Both the position numbers and the translations under genes were made by a program. Positions 54,801 to 61,952 of a DNA stretch of 64,000 bases are shown piece by piece (the first letter of the stretch is position 1; every line of letters starts with the position of its first letter). Source of the DNA: Cyanobacteria bacterium OH_PDB_230 (lineage in GTDB: Bacteria > Cyanobacteriota > Vampirovibrionia > Gastranaerophilales > Gastranaerophilaceae); the NCBI GenBank assembly GCA_023421795.1, contig JAEZSO010000002.1, positions 992,001 to 1,056,000 on the forward strand, read 5' to 3'. Below the pieces are notes generated by a model that saw only the letters and a list, made by a program, of their open reading frames with translations, was not told the origin of the DNA and ran no database searches.

Positions 54801-54826
54801 TGGTTGCAAACTCCTGGCATTCGTAG
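45896..54826 (+). CDS. Giant RTX calcium-binding repeat protein, 2976 aa
   Basis: Residues ~100-560 and ~1045-1580 are long runs of RTX nonapeptides (GGxGNDxI/L type, for example YGGSGNDKIEGYG). At ~657-720 lies an EF-hand/VCBS-like linker (FDLNRNGEISV, FDLDNNGFAQA, LDRNENGVIDNG). After residue ~1580 come haemolysin-type calcium-binding related domains (FGEGITDENI, IKIKGTDDQVTIKNWKI). Residues ~1765-2750 consist of ~148-residue tandem units. Residues ~780-1040 are non-repeat and not recognised. RTX proteins usually leave by type I secretion; the C-terminus (NQDLMAMVANSWHS) could carry a signal, but no ABC exporter is in the window. No toxin or enzyme domain was seen. ATG after AGGAGAAA. Confidence 0.93.
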   Translation: MANNEILVGLAGIFQDIKAREKTKIENGTNVSTAREEAVGESLLNAGIQYSLEAGLITICGSIVELPLLLLSCLQILINQYNQGEDVNFTQVDGKTYALFEGTALQDTLTGIDADSCLMGFEGNDSLYGGMGNDLLNGGIGKDSIYGLAGDDEIYGGSEDDSIQGGSGKDTIYGGSGNDKIEGYGLLDGGTGEEELGNLIYGEAGNDTIYGGNANDQILGGNDDDSIYGGLGDDKIYGENDNDIIYGESGNDLIEGNEGLDNIHGGNGNDTLAGGSGNDIINGENNDDVIFGDDNTYPQHSFTDSDLINLETENDGDDKLYGDEGNDLIIGGGGNDTIYGGSDYDTIYGGSGGDDIKGGSGKDLIYGDFKSEPILTNCDDTIYGDDGNDTIIGGGGNDLINGGDGDDKLYGDFESVNLDNTSSDKIYGGKGNDTIYGGGGMDLLEGGEGNDYIRGGNEDDSVFGDDGNDEIFGDDGNDTIYGGLGSDVIDGGNDNDVIFGDAGNDILLGGSGNNHLYGGDGDDKIYGGSDNDYIEGGKNNDSLVGGAGFDTYSYNSGDGRDTIIDSDQSGEILVNGNRVYGSDKKPIFKGFWRDQQGNTYSWGGGSNDSLIINGKITVNGFNNGDLGIHLSDDDPFFPDTKLPIIGILMAKIAQPRLIDPLIFDLNRNGEISVTSVEEGTYFDLDNNGFAQATAWVGYGDGILALDRNENGVIDNGLELFGDNTLLSNGEYAPSGFSALADFDDNADGKIDENDSVFTSLRFLKNDGSLTSLAFEEIKSISLTGSPKTVLDSNGNIQISSGTYIKDDGSEGIVGEFLLSQRPYSSLPSEWIPVSNEIYNLPDAYISGNVHTLQQTMGNNSNGALRYLLESFISADTSSERWALIPDILYHWAGTQGFVPNPDYKYITKELVTLEQFTAQVQFIFPETVYNPQEWEPKRALLDKAWSDLCNVLYVQLSVQTHLASLINTIDYSKDPLTGKITYDFNRLYATIVDKIIEGVSPELILTDVGLALKVFCLNDTNEYAELYLKINELNPGYAEFFGKAGNYFAEIGSSGDDLIYGDFGGNVNLKVTMANYINGGGGNDTVYGNFYADIIDGGAGNDYIEADGGDNIVFGGDGNDVINSHSWHDSPGNDTIYGGNGNDVIYGRDGNNLLIGGKGNDTFLSSREDRNWYFIGNDTYIFNPDDGNDLISDVGGNDKVVLKGIKSDEITAVGDRNGDVVIRFNDYPDNSILIKKQDILNYKIETFVFDDITITNEQFIDRYLKIHEGTDNNEEVHSTPFCEQILGKGGNDLIMGDPGSYSIDGGDGNDTIYAGDGNISVSGGNGNDLIQGTLGNDTLYGGDGDDVIYGKDGDNLLIGGIGNDYLYSNAGNDTYIFNPGDGQDFISDIGGYDKLVFQGINSTDINIVSDKNAQVCITLNNDPNSKIYLSRQDIEVNRIEEFIFDNVTLSFNELAELFLQTIEGTDNSDEIYSTPFSKQVLGKAGNDTIFGDTWNDNINGGDGNDTIYGRDGNDLIYGEAGNDSIIGGYHNDTIYGGNGEDTIQGREGNNLLIGGEGNDNFVSACFGNDTYIFNLGDGQDTIDDDGGIDTLQFGEGITDENIELVKTDTDLIIKIKGTDDQVTIKNWKINDSRNIENIVFSNGYKYAEEIKGTDNNDLLVGDSLRNIIDGKAGADTMIGGLNNDTYIVDTSGDVVVENENEGIDTVISTANYQLSDNVERLILDGDSAINGSGNNSDNTILGNSADNIIEGKGGDDNIVDDQGGNDTYIYNLGDGNDYVVDASGTDTIKFGEGISLENLRFEKQPNNLFVYFNNTDGSINIENYFSNENNKIERFEFVDGTVIIDITGHIEAISSEDNLILPDGIPNGSLWGNSDLSITGNNQNNVLSGNAGNNTLYGGLGDDNLRDEQGGDDTYIYNPGDGYDYIVDTAGTDTIRFGEGITLDNIRFNQEPNNLNIWFDGVDNSGLSIENFFSNPDNKIERFEFADGTVVTDISSLISGISSESDIVLPDGVKEARLWDGQDASITGNNMDNYLEGNSGNNTYIGGLGDDNFRDDRGGNDTYVYNLGDGNDNIYDASGADTIKFGEGISLNNLRLNQDPDNLFIWFVGQDGSICIQNYFSDNNNQIEKIEFSDGSSITNLQDFVNDFFGWDQNDYIVGNNNDNYMDSGNGDDTLVGGLGNDNLNGGFGNDTYIFNQGDGQDRINDISGYDAIQFGEGITQGNLIFNRWGNDLGIQIKDSQDQIVVQDWFLNPDNKIEEVNFYNGESINNLDDYVTNFFGTDQDDYIEGNSGNNTFIGGAGNDNFRDDRGGDDTYIYNLGDGYDYIVDISGADIIRFGEGITLDNIRFNQEPNNLNIWFDGIENSGIGIENFFTDENNKIERFEFSDGTVVTDISSHISGIFSNNDIVMPEGVREAHLWDGNDASVVGNNLDNYIEGNSGNNTFIGGLGNDSFRDDRGGNDTYIYNLGDGNDYISDLSGTDTVKFGAGIDLNNIRFVQTPNNLNIWFDGVENSGICVENFFTNPDNKIENFEFSDGTVISDLTPYISIMGSEEDITLPDGIREAHLWGNGDTTAVGNDLDNFFWSGSGNNTLIGGQGNDNFYDDQGGNETYIYNLGDGRDSITNVGGTDTIKFGEGITVNDFRCEQQPNNLYIYLDGNEENTITIENYFSNPDNKIERFEFADGTVITDISGHIESIVSENDIVMPDGVSNSCLWGNADASISGNYMDNVISGNSGNNNLLGGQGNDNLRDDQGGNDTLDGGAGIDTMVGGLGDDLYFVDNSSDVVIENENEGNDTVISFIDYTLGDNVENLALAGFENINATGNDMNNWIGGNTCNNIITGGKGNDFLNDQAGDDTYLFDSGDGQDIINDESGNDTIQLGSNVVKTDIALFMDGSDLIINYGANDTITVQGQALLNNQIETIKLADNTSLSNTDINSLIQNMAAYAAANSIEFTGINDVKNNQDLMAMVANSWHS
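51182..54150 (+). repeat. Tandem ~444-bp (148-residue) units within the RTX gene
   Basis: The marker GG(N/D)DTYIYNLGDG recurs at about 51182, 51623, 52068, 52823, 53268 and 53711, with one divergent copy near 52456. Most intervals are 441-445 bases. Each unit adds FGEGI, an IENFFSNPDNKIERFEF-like segment and a DGV..AxLW...D tail. Confidence 0.85.
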
Positions 54827-55048
54827 ATTAATAATTTAATGTCTAAACTTAAAGAAGAGCCTATTAATTAGACTCTGTCAAGCCCCCAGTTTTTGGTCCA
54901 GAATTTAAGAGGAAGTTTGATAAGATATTGATATTTTTAATTAAAATAATATATTGGATAAATATGTATATAATTATATATTTTTAACTTAACAATACGT
55001 TATTAAAATTATTTTAGTTTTATAATAATTTTAATAAGTGAGCATAAT

Positions 55049-58000
55049 ATGGATAAAATAATAACATCAGGTATAAAAGATAATAGAAACAGAGGTTCCG
55101 TAGGTAATTTCTTAAAAGAAAAAATAGATTTTGATTGCAATCTAGCTTTTGTTTCAGCTTATTTTACAATCTATGCATATGAAGCATTGAGAACTGAATT
55201 AAACAAAATAGATAAGCTAGAATTCCTTTTTGGAGAACCTTCCTTTATCAAGTCAATTGATCCAATGAAAAATGAACTTAGAAATTTTAAAATTGAAAAT
55301 GGAAATATCGAATTAAAAAACATATTGCAACAAAAAAGAATTGCAAAAGATTGTTCTAATTGGTTTAAGGACAAGGCGGAAATAAAATCCATAAAGCAAT
55401 CTGGGCTACTTCATGGCAAAATGTATTATATCAAAAATTCAAATAATAACGAATCAGCTATTTTAGGAAGTTCAAATTTTACACAAAGAGGCCTGGGATT
55501 TTCAAAAAATTCAAATATAGAGCTAAATTTAGAAATTCAAGATCGAAGAGATCTTCAAGATTTAAAACAATGGTTTTATGAAATATGGAATGATAAAACT
55601 CTAGTTGAAGATGTTAAAAATGATGTTTTAAAGTATTTAGAGCAATTATATAAGAATAATCCTCCAGAAATTTTGTATTTTAAAACTTTATATCACATAT
55701 TTGAACAATATTTAGAAGATAAAAACACTTTTGAAGACATTGAAACCCAAAAGCAATATACAGAAACGGCGGTTTGGCAAAAATTATTTGAGTTTCAAAA
55801 AGATGGAGTTAAAGCTGCGATTAATAAAATTCATAAGCACAATGGATGTATTATTGCAGATAGTGTAGGTTTAGGAAAAACTTTTGAAGCACTTGCTGTT
55901 ATAAAATATTTCGAGCAGCGAAATCATAGGGTTCTTGTTTTATGTCCCAAAAAATTAAAAGGTAATTGGACTAAATACAACCAAAATTATGAAAATAATA
56001 TTTTTAGAGAAGATAATTTTAGATTTGACGTTCTTTGTCATACTGACTTAAGTCGAAATAGCGGTTGTTCTGGTGATATAGACTTGTCCAGTTTGTATTG
56101 GGAAAATTATGATTTATTAGTAATTGATGAATCTCACAATTTTAGAAATAATAATCCAGGTCGTAAAGGAAAACAAAGTCGCTATGAAAGATTATTAAAT
56201 GATGTTATTAAAAAAGGGCGAAAAACAAAAATATTACTGCTTTCGGCGACGCCCGTTAATAATACATTAGAAGATTTGAGAAATCAATTATATTTTATTA
56301 CGGCAGGCAATGATAATGCCTTTCAACAATCCTTAGATATTTCAAGTGTAAAAAATTTAATTTCGAAAGCAAAACAAGAGTTTTTGAAGTGGTCTAAGTT
56401 GCCTAATAAATCCCAAGAAGAGCTATTAAATATTTTGCATTCTTCATTTTTTTTATTGCTTGATGAACTAACAATAGCAAGGTCAAGGAAACATATAAAA
56501 AAATATTATAAAGAAAATCTGGCAAAGATAGGCAATTTTCCTAAAAGATTAAAACCAGAGTCTGTATACTCTGATATCGACCTTAAAAATGAATTTCCTC
56601 CATATGATGAAATTAACGATAGAATTTTAGAATATAAGTTATCATTATTTACCCCCTCAAAATATGTAAAAGAAGAGTTTAAACACCTTTACAAAAGTGA
56701 CACAGATATCAGACAATTTACACAGGTTGATAGGGAAAAATTTCTTATTGGAATGATGAAATCCAATTTTTTAAAACGATTGGAAAGTTCAGTAAATTCT
56801 TTTAAATTAACGCTTGGTAACACTTTGACCAAAATTGATAATATAAAAGAGCAAATTAGTTATTTATCGTCATATGATATCGAAGAAATAGAAATATATG
56901 ATGAAGATGATGAGGATTTTCAATCTGAGTTCTTAGTTGGTAGAAAGCTAAAATATGATTTAAGACACTTAAACACAAATGATTGGCTTTATGACATCGA
57001 AAATGATGAAAAAGAATTAAGGTATTTATATCGTGTTGCCGATGCAATTGGGGCGAAAAGAGATGCAAAACTTCAAGAACTAATAAAAAAAATTAAATAT
57101 AAGGTAGAAAACCCTACTACTAATAACTTAGGAAAAGAAAATAAAAAAGTAATTGTATTCACTGCATTTAGTGATACAGCTAAATACATATTTAATAACA
57201 TAAAAAATCTTGTAAAAAATGAATTAAATATAAATATTGCACTTGTAACAGGCTCTTATTCTGAAACTACATTTGGCAAAAATGAATATGATGAAATACT
57301 AACTAATTTTTCTCCATTATCGAAAGAACGGAATTCACAATCAGTTGAGATTGATGTTTTAATAGCTACCGATTGTATTTCTGAAGGTCAGAATTTACAG
57401 GACTGCGACTATTTAGTGAATTATGATATTCATTGGAATCCAGTCAGATTGATTCAAAGATTTGGTAGAATTGACAGGATTGGTAGTTACAACACTAATA
57501 TAAAAATGGTCAACTTTTGGGCAACTGATGACTTAAATAAGTATATTAATTTGAAGCATAGAGTTGAAGATAGAATGGTTTTAGCTGATCTCTCAGCTAC
57601 CGGAACTGATAATATCTTAAGACCTGAAGAAATTGAAGATGTTAAAGAAGCTATTGCTCAGGACTTAAAATACCGAGAGAAACAATTAAAAAAGATGAAA
57701 GAAGAAATTTTAGATTTAGAAGATTTTGATGAAAATGTATCTTTGACTGATTTTACTTTAGAAGACTTTAGGTTAGAACTTTTACGTTTTATTGAAGCAA
57801 ATAAAACTCTTCTGCAGAATATGCCTAATGGCACTAATGCAGTTGTTTCAAAAGAAATTACAATGAGTGAAGATAAAACCATTAACATAGCTGATGGTGT
57901 AATATTCTGTTTAAAACAAAAAACGACATCAAAAGCTAATAAGTATATTAATCCATTGCAGCCTTATTTCTTAGTCTATATAACTTTTGACAATGTTATA

Positions 58001-58297
58001 AAATATACATTTGCAAATGCTAAAAAAATACTGGAAATTTTCAGAGCATTATGTTTTGGGAAAACAGAAGCAGATGATAAATTGTACGAACTGTTTGACC
58101 AACAAACTGACTATGGTAAAAATATGGAGCAATTTAGCGATTTGTTATATTCTGCCATATCTAAAATTAAAGAAAAATTCGACACAAAAATGTATTCAAA
58201 TTTATTTAATACAAAAGGAGTTGTAATCCCTGAAAATAATAAGCGTATAAATAGTGCTGATGACTTTGAGCTTTTAACTTGGCTAGTAATTGTATAA
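55049..58297 (+). CDS. SNF2-type helicase with N-terminal PLD nuclease domain
   Basis: 1082 residues. Residues ~1-200 are a phospholipase D-like nuclease module with HKD-type LHGKMYYIKN and GSSNFTQRGLG. Residues ~250-560 hold helicase motifs: Walker A ADSVGLGKTFEALAV (~270), motif II VIDESHNFR (~358), motif III SATPVNNT (~398). Residues ~690-830 hold the second RecA lobe: VIVFTAFSDTAKY, then ATDCISEGQNLQDCDYLV and motif VI QRFGRIDRIG (~803). Helicases of this type occur in restriction-like and antiphage gene sets. Followed after 9 bases by the sigma-fusion gene, so co-transcribed. ATG after GTGAG; TATAAT at 55021. Nuclease and ATPase residues appear intact. Confidence 0.92.
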   Translation: MDKIITSGIKDNRNRGSVGNFLKEKIDFDCNLAFVSAYFTIYAYEALRTELNKIDKLEFLFGEPSFIKSIDPMKNELRNFKIENGNIELKNILQQKRIAKDCSNWFKDKAEIKSIKQSGLLHGKMYYIKNSNNNESAILGSSNFTQRGLGFSKNSNIELNLEIQDRRDLQDLKQWFYEIWNDKTLVEDVKNDVLKYLEQLYKNNPPEILYFKTLYHIFEQYLEDKNTFEDIETQKQYTETAVWQKLFEFQKDGVKAAINKIHKHNGCIIADSVGLGKTFEALAVIKYFEQRNHRVLVLCPKKLKGNWTKYNQNYENNIFREDNFRFDVLCHTDLSRNSGCSGDIDLSSLYWENYDLLVIDESHNFRNNNPGRKGKQSRYERLLNDVIKKGRKTKILLLSATPVNNTLEDLRNQLYFITAGNDNAFQQSLDISSVKNLISKAKQEFLKWSKLPNKSQEELLNILHSSFFLLLDELTIARSRKHIKKYYKENLAKIGNFPKRLKPESVYSDIDLKNEFPPYDEINDRILEYKLSLFTPSKYVKEEFKHLYKSDTDIRQFTQVDREKFLIGMMKSNFLKRLESSVNSFKLTLGNTLTKIDNIKEQISYLSSYDIEEIEIYDEDDEDFQSEFLVGRKLKYDLRHLNTNDWLYDIENDEKELRYLYRVADAIGAKRDAKLQELIKKIKYKVENPTTNNLGKENKKVIVFTAFSDTAKYIFNNIKNLVKNELNINIALVTGSYSETTFGKNEYDEILTNFSPLSKERNSQSVEIDVLIATDCISEGQNLQDCDYLVNYDIHWNPVRLIQRFGRIDRIGSYNTNIKMVNFWATDDLNKYINLKHRVEDRMVLADLSATGTDNILRPEEIEDVKEAIAQDLKYREKQLKKMKEEILDLEDFDENVSLTDFTLEDFRLELLRFIEANKTLLQNMPNGTNAVVSKEITMSEDKTINIADGVIFCLKQKTTSKANKYINPLQPYFLVYITFDNVIKYTFANAKKILEIFRALCFGKTEADDKLYELFDQQTDYGKNMEQFSDLLYSAISKIKEKFDTKMYSNLFNTKGVVIPENNKRINSADDFELLTWLVIV

Positions 58298-58306
58298 GGA
58301 ATTTAT

Positions 58307-60922
58307 ATGATTGAGTTTTTAGAAGAGTTAAGTAATATAAAGTCAGCTTTATTAAGGTTTAATAATAATGATTTGCGTGAAAATGCAGTTAATTTTTTTA
58401 AATCATTAGGATATAAATCTAATATTGATCTTTACGAAATTGACTCACCGCATAAGTTTGTTGAAATATTGCAAGATTCTGGGCGAGTTCTCAATAAAGA
58501 TAAATCCCTTTTTACCCGCTGGAAAAAGTTGCACGGATTATTTCAATATACAGAGGAAGATTTAAATAATGTGTTAATACAGCATAAATCTATGCTTGAT
58601 ACATATTATAATCAATCGTATATTTTTATTGTTATTGAATTAACTGGTTTTTTTTATAAAGAGAATGAATTAATTAGCATTTCAAGGGAAATTAATAAAT
58701 GCTCGGATAACCCAATCATTATACTATTCAAGTATCACGATAAATTGGCACTTTCAGTGACTGAAAGAAGGGCCAACGCCGTAGATACGACAAAAGATGT
58801 ACTAATGAATACTTATCTAAAAGTTAAACCTTATAAGTATGGATATATGAGTGATGTTAAATTATTTGCTGAATTATCTGTATACAAAATGTTAAAAATA
58901 CAAAATCTAGAAGTAAATGAAAAACAACAAGTAAACTTTATATCTGAACCACAGATTGAATCTGTACAACAAACATGTTTGCCAATTCAAATAGAAGAAA
59001 AAAGAATACAAATAGTTAGACCTATAATTGCAAAAAATAATATTAAAACTATTGAAAATGTTTTTATCAAAAAAACAAAATTTGATGATTATAATTGGGA
59101 AGAAGAAGAAAAAGAATACAAAGACAAACAAGATAAACTATTAAATGATTCAATACAATGGTATTTAGAAAAAATTGGAAAAATAGGACTCTTATCAAGA
59201 GAAGAAGAGCAGCAATTAGCAGCATATATTATTGATGATAAAAGAGTTACTAATAAACAAGAAAATATATTAATTGTATGCAATTTAAGATTAGTCGTAA
59301 GTATAGCAAAAAAATATTCTTCCCAACTAGTGGGCATGAGTTTTGAAGACCTCATTCAAGAAGGTAATATCGGATTAATGCGTGCTGTTGAAAAGTTTGA
59401 TGCAAGAAAGGGATATAAGTTATCAACTTATGCAACTTGGTGGATAAAACAATCTATAACAAGAGCGCTATATGATAAAAATAAGTTAATTAGACTTCCT
59501 GTTCATGTAAGTGAAATGTTAGTAAAAAGAAAAAAATATATAGAAAGAGAAGAAAAATTGACTGGGTTATTGCCGTCAGAATCGGCAATAATCAACTTTT
59601 TAGATAAAAATATTAATATGATTTCTAAAAAAGAAAATGAAGATGAAATAAATGAAAAATTGGATATAGAAGAAAATGATGAAGAAGCAAAAATTATCCC
59701 AGAAAAACCTTTAGTTGAGAATAATATTTTTTCAGTAAAAAAAAGAAAATTAGAGCACATGGAAAAGATGAACAAAAATGTATTTTCGATGTCATCATCT
59801 ATTGGTTTGAGTGGTAAAAAATATGAAGATATAATTATAGACAACAATGAAATACCAGTTGATGTTAATGTTGAATTGTCTCAATTAGCTCAAAAAATTA
59901 GTGATATATTAGTTCATTCAAAAAAAACACCAACCAAGAATGTTTTTTCTCAAAGGGAAATAGAAGTTATTTGCTTTCGATATGGTCTTTCTGATGGTAT
60001 AGATAGAACTTTAGATGTAATTGGTAAAAGATATGGATTAACAAGAGAGCGTATAAGGCAAATTGAAGCTAAAGCTTTAAGAAAATTAAAACATCCAAAC
60101 AGAAGTGGACGCTTAAAAGAATATATTGATTTTGATCATTCATCTTCTTTTGAATTGCCAAAAGAAGATGATATTCTGTTTAAAAATGAAAATGGAATCT
60201 CTTATCTTCCTGAAAGAAGCTTAATAGCGAAAAAAATATTAAAAGTATATGCAGAGATAAATAATTATGTAGAACTAGCAAAAATATTTGAAAAGACAGC
60301 TATCCTTAATGGATATAACAAAAAAGATATTGGAAATGAAGAAGAAGTAAAAGATTTATTCAAAAGATTAAAAACAGCTCAGTCTGATTTAAAAAATGAG
60401 CAAAGAAAGCGTAATAGTAAAAAATCCAAACTATCAATTAAAGATATAATCTCAGTAATAGTTGATTTAGAGCCTGAATTAATTAGCAATGATAGGGATT
60501 TTTGTAAAGTATTTGATGATTTAGCTATTGATTCTGGATATAAAGTTGAAGAATTGCCATCTTTTTGGGCTATCTGTAGAGAACTCTATAGATACAAAAA
60601 AGAGAAGGGAATTAATATTATTGAGAAAAATAAAGTACCAATAAATTATGAAATTGATTTGTCAAATCCAATTTATAATAATTTTGTTTTTATAAATCAT
60701 CCAAAAATAAAAGATATAGTATCAGCAATTATCAATTATGATAAATCATATTTAAATAATGACCGAAAATTAATTACTTTATTTGACGGGGTCGCTTTGA
60801 AAAACGGTTATGAACGAAGTTCTTTACCAAAATATTGGACTATTATAAGAGCAATGTATGATTGTAAAAAAACAAAAAAAACACAATTAGAAACCGTTGA
60901 ACCTGTATTACAAAACTTGTAA
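58307..60922 (+). CDS. Fusion: restriction-type N-terminal domain + sigma-70 core + C-terminal repeats
   Basis: 871 residues. N-terminal ~205 residues (FVIELTGFF-like IFIVIELTGFFYKENELIS, NPIIILFKYHDKLALSVTER, RRANAVDTTKDVLMN) resemble a domain I know from Eco57I-type restriction-modification methylases; this is from memory. Residues ~275-595 are a full primary-type sigma factor: region 1.2 (QWYLEKIGKIGLLSREEEQQ), region 2 (NLRLVVSIAKKYSSQLVGMS, LIQEGNIGLMRAVEKFD, TYATWWIKQSITRALYD), a long acidic insert (~440-510) in region 3, and region 4.2 (YGLTRERIRQIEAKALRKLK). Then come three repeats at ~640-695, ~720-775 and ~800-855. The second gene of the helicase operon. The promoter-reading residues are close to RpoD, so it may bind the host RNA polymerase and ordinary promoters. 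Function unknown. Confidence 0.88.
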   Translation: MIEFLEELSNIKSALLRFNNNDLRENAVNFFKSLGYKSNIDLYEIDSPHKFVEILQDSGRVLNKDKSLFTRWKKLHGLFQYTEEDLNNVLIQHKSMLDTYYNQSYIFIVIELTGFFYKENELISISREINKCSDNPIIILFKYHDKLALSVTERRANAVDTTKDVLMNTYLKVKPYKYGYMSDVKLFAELSVYKMLKIQNLEVNEKQQVNFISEPQIESVQQTCLPIQIEEKRIQIVRPIIAKNNIKTIENVFIKKTKFDDYNWEEEEKEYKDKQDKLLNDSIQWYLEKIGKIGLLSREEEQQLAAYIIDDKRVTNKQENILIVCNLRLVVSIAKKYSSQLVGMSFEDLIQEGNIGLMRAVEKFDARKGYKLSTYATWWIKQSITRALYDKNKLIRLPVHVSEMLVKRKKYIEREEKLTGLLPSESAIINFLDKNINMISKKENEDEINEKLDIEENDEEAKIIPEKPLVENNIFSVKKRKLEHMEKMNKNVFSMSSSIGLSGKKYEDIIIDNNEIPVDVNVELSQLAQKISDILVHSKKTPTKNVFSQREIEVICFRYGLSDGIDRTLDVIGKRYGLTRERIRQIEAKALRKLKHPNRSGRLKEYIDFDHSSSFELPKEDDILFKNENGISYLPERSLIAKKILKVYAEINNYVELAKIFEKTAILNGYNKKDIGNEEEVKDLFKRLKTAQSDLKNEQRKRNSKKSKLSIKDIISVIVDLEPELISNDRDFCKVFDDLAIDSGYKVEELPSFWAICRELYRYKKEKGINIIEKNKVPINYEIDLSNPIYNNFVFINHPKIKDIVSAIINYDKSYLNNDRKLITLFDGVALKNGYERSSLPKYWTIIRAMYDCKKTKKTQLETVEPVLQNL

Positions 60923-61483
60923 GGAGATTATAATTTATTATATATACATATAATTTTATCAAGTTCGAGTTCCACAACTAGGCCTAGCTATATATTTTAC
61001 AGCTAAACCAATATCTTGATACAGTATTTTTGTCATAACATACCCTTTATTTAAGGTCATTATATAATAAATCTGCTCGGTTAGCTTTTCCCTGCTAATT
61101 CCCTGTTAAGTTGAGCAGGGAATTATGTCTGAAACGCTTATTAATAGAGCATTGTGCCGAGGAACAAAATCGCTTTTTGACAAAAAAACTAAAATATCCC
61201 TGTAAAATTCCCATTAGCAAGGAATTTTCTAGAGACTTTTGCTGCCAAGACTACGGTATCCGAACTTAAATCCATCATTCAGAGAGTGGTGGATTTTTTA
61301 ATTAGAATTTTAGGCGTTGTTACGGGCTTTTATGCCTATAGAGTTGTAAAGAGAGACTGATATAAGAGACTTTTTAACGCAAATTATAGGCCATTTTCTT
61401 CAAAAGTCTCTTTTGTATTTTTTGAGGTGGAGAGATTTATAATCCAAAAGTCTCTGTTGATAATTTTATATATAACTCAAAGT
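60923..61483. other. Non-coding right end of the island (561 bases)
   Basis: No credible gene. Contains an inverted repeat TTCCCTGCT/AGCAGGGAA (61088-61122), the right copy of the tRNA-terminator-like hairpin (61268-61299), and repeated AGAGACT/AGTCTCT elements (61362-61462) that mirror AGAGAAT/ATTCTCT elements after the tRNA. Confidence 0.7.
61268..61299 (+). repeat. Right copy of the tRNA-terminator hairpin
   Basis: Core 61271-61293 is identical to 36535-36557. The outer stem carries a compensatory change (G-C at the left copy, A-T here), keeping a 9-bp stem followed by T residues. Confidence 0.75.
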
Positions 61484-61927
61484 TTATTTCTTTCTTAAAT
61501 TACAATCTCTTCTTTTTTCATTCCATTCATAGCCGTATTTTATGCAGTTTTCTTTTGTAATGATAAATTCTGCTTTTTCTGTTTTGACTTTAATTCCTTC
61601 CGAACAAATTCCACTATCAAGACATATGTCTTGATTATAATGTGTTTTTACATCAGGAAGTATCTTTGCCATTATTATATAGGAAAGCCAAAAGACAATG
61701 TAAAGTATAATTAAAAACCGTTTAGGTTTTGATAAGAAAATCCAAACGGAATAGCACAATAATATAAAAGAAAAAATTGAGTAAATGATTATTTGAAATG
61801 AAAATTCTTTGGTTATAAAAAAATCATAAATTGTAAGACTTAAATATAAAACTATCCATAAAAATAAAATAATTCTTATACAATAAATAAAAATATGAAA
61901 TATTTTCTTTAAGAAGTTCAGTAACAT
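61484..61927 (-). CDS. Small membrane protein, 147 aa
   Basis: Three hydrophobic segments (IFIYCIRIILFLWIVLYLSL, IIIYSIFSFILLCYSVWIFL, FLIILYIVFWLSYIIMAKIL) are followed by a Cys-containing soluble tail (NQDICLDSGICSEGIKVKTE; YGYEWNEKRRDCN). The tail may be periplasmic with disulfides. Third gene of a reverse-strand operon, 25 bases after the gpF-like gene, where an immunity protein or holin might be expected. ATG at 61927. No family assigned. Confidence 0.7.
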   Translation of the reverse strand: MLLNFLKKIFHIFIYCIRIILFLWIVLYLSLTIYDFFITKEFSFQIIIYSIFSFILLCYSVWIFLSKPKRFLIILYIVFWLSYIIMAKILPDVKTHYNQDICLDSGICSEGIKVKTEKAEFIITKENCIKYGYEWNEKRRDCNLRKK

Positions 61928-61952
61928 AAGAACATTATAACAAAAAAATAAT

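Larger units (their letters stand above)
36527..61470. mobile_element. Probable integrative island downstream of tRNA-Ser
   Basis: Left boundary: just after tRNA-Ser, with a large serine recombinase as first gene. Right boundary: 61268-61470, where the tRNA terminator hairpin and a following T-rich/GAGGTG region recur. Cargo: phage-type terminase and ParB-methyltransferase, a giant RTX protein, and the helicase/sigma-fusion pair. No capsid, portal or tail genes are present. Exact att sites are not determined. Confidence 0.6.

Noticed and set aside
54880..54906. TGTCAAGCCCCCAGTTTTTG, resembling an insertion-sequence end
   Set aside because: Only one copy, no inverted partner and no transposase nearby; cannot be supported as an element.
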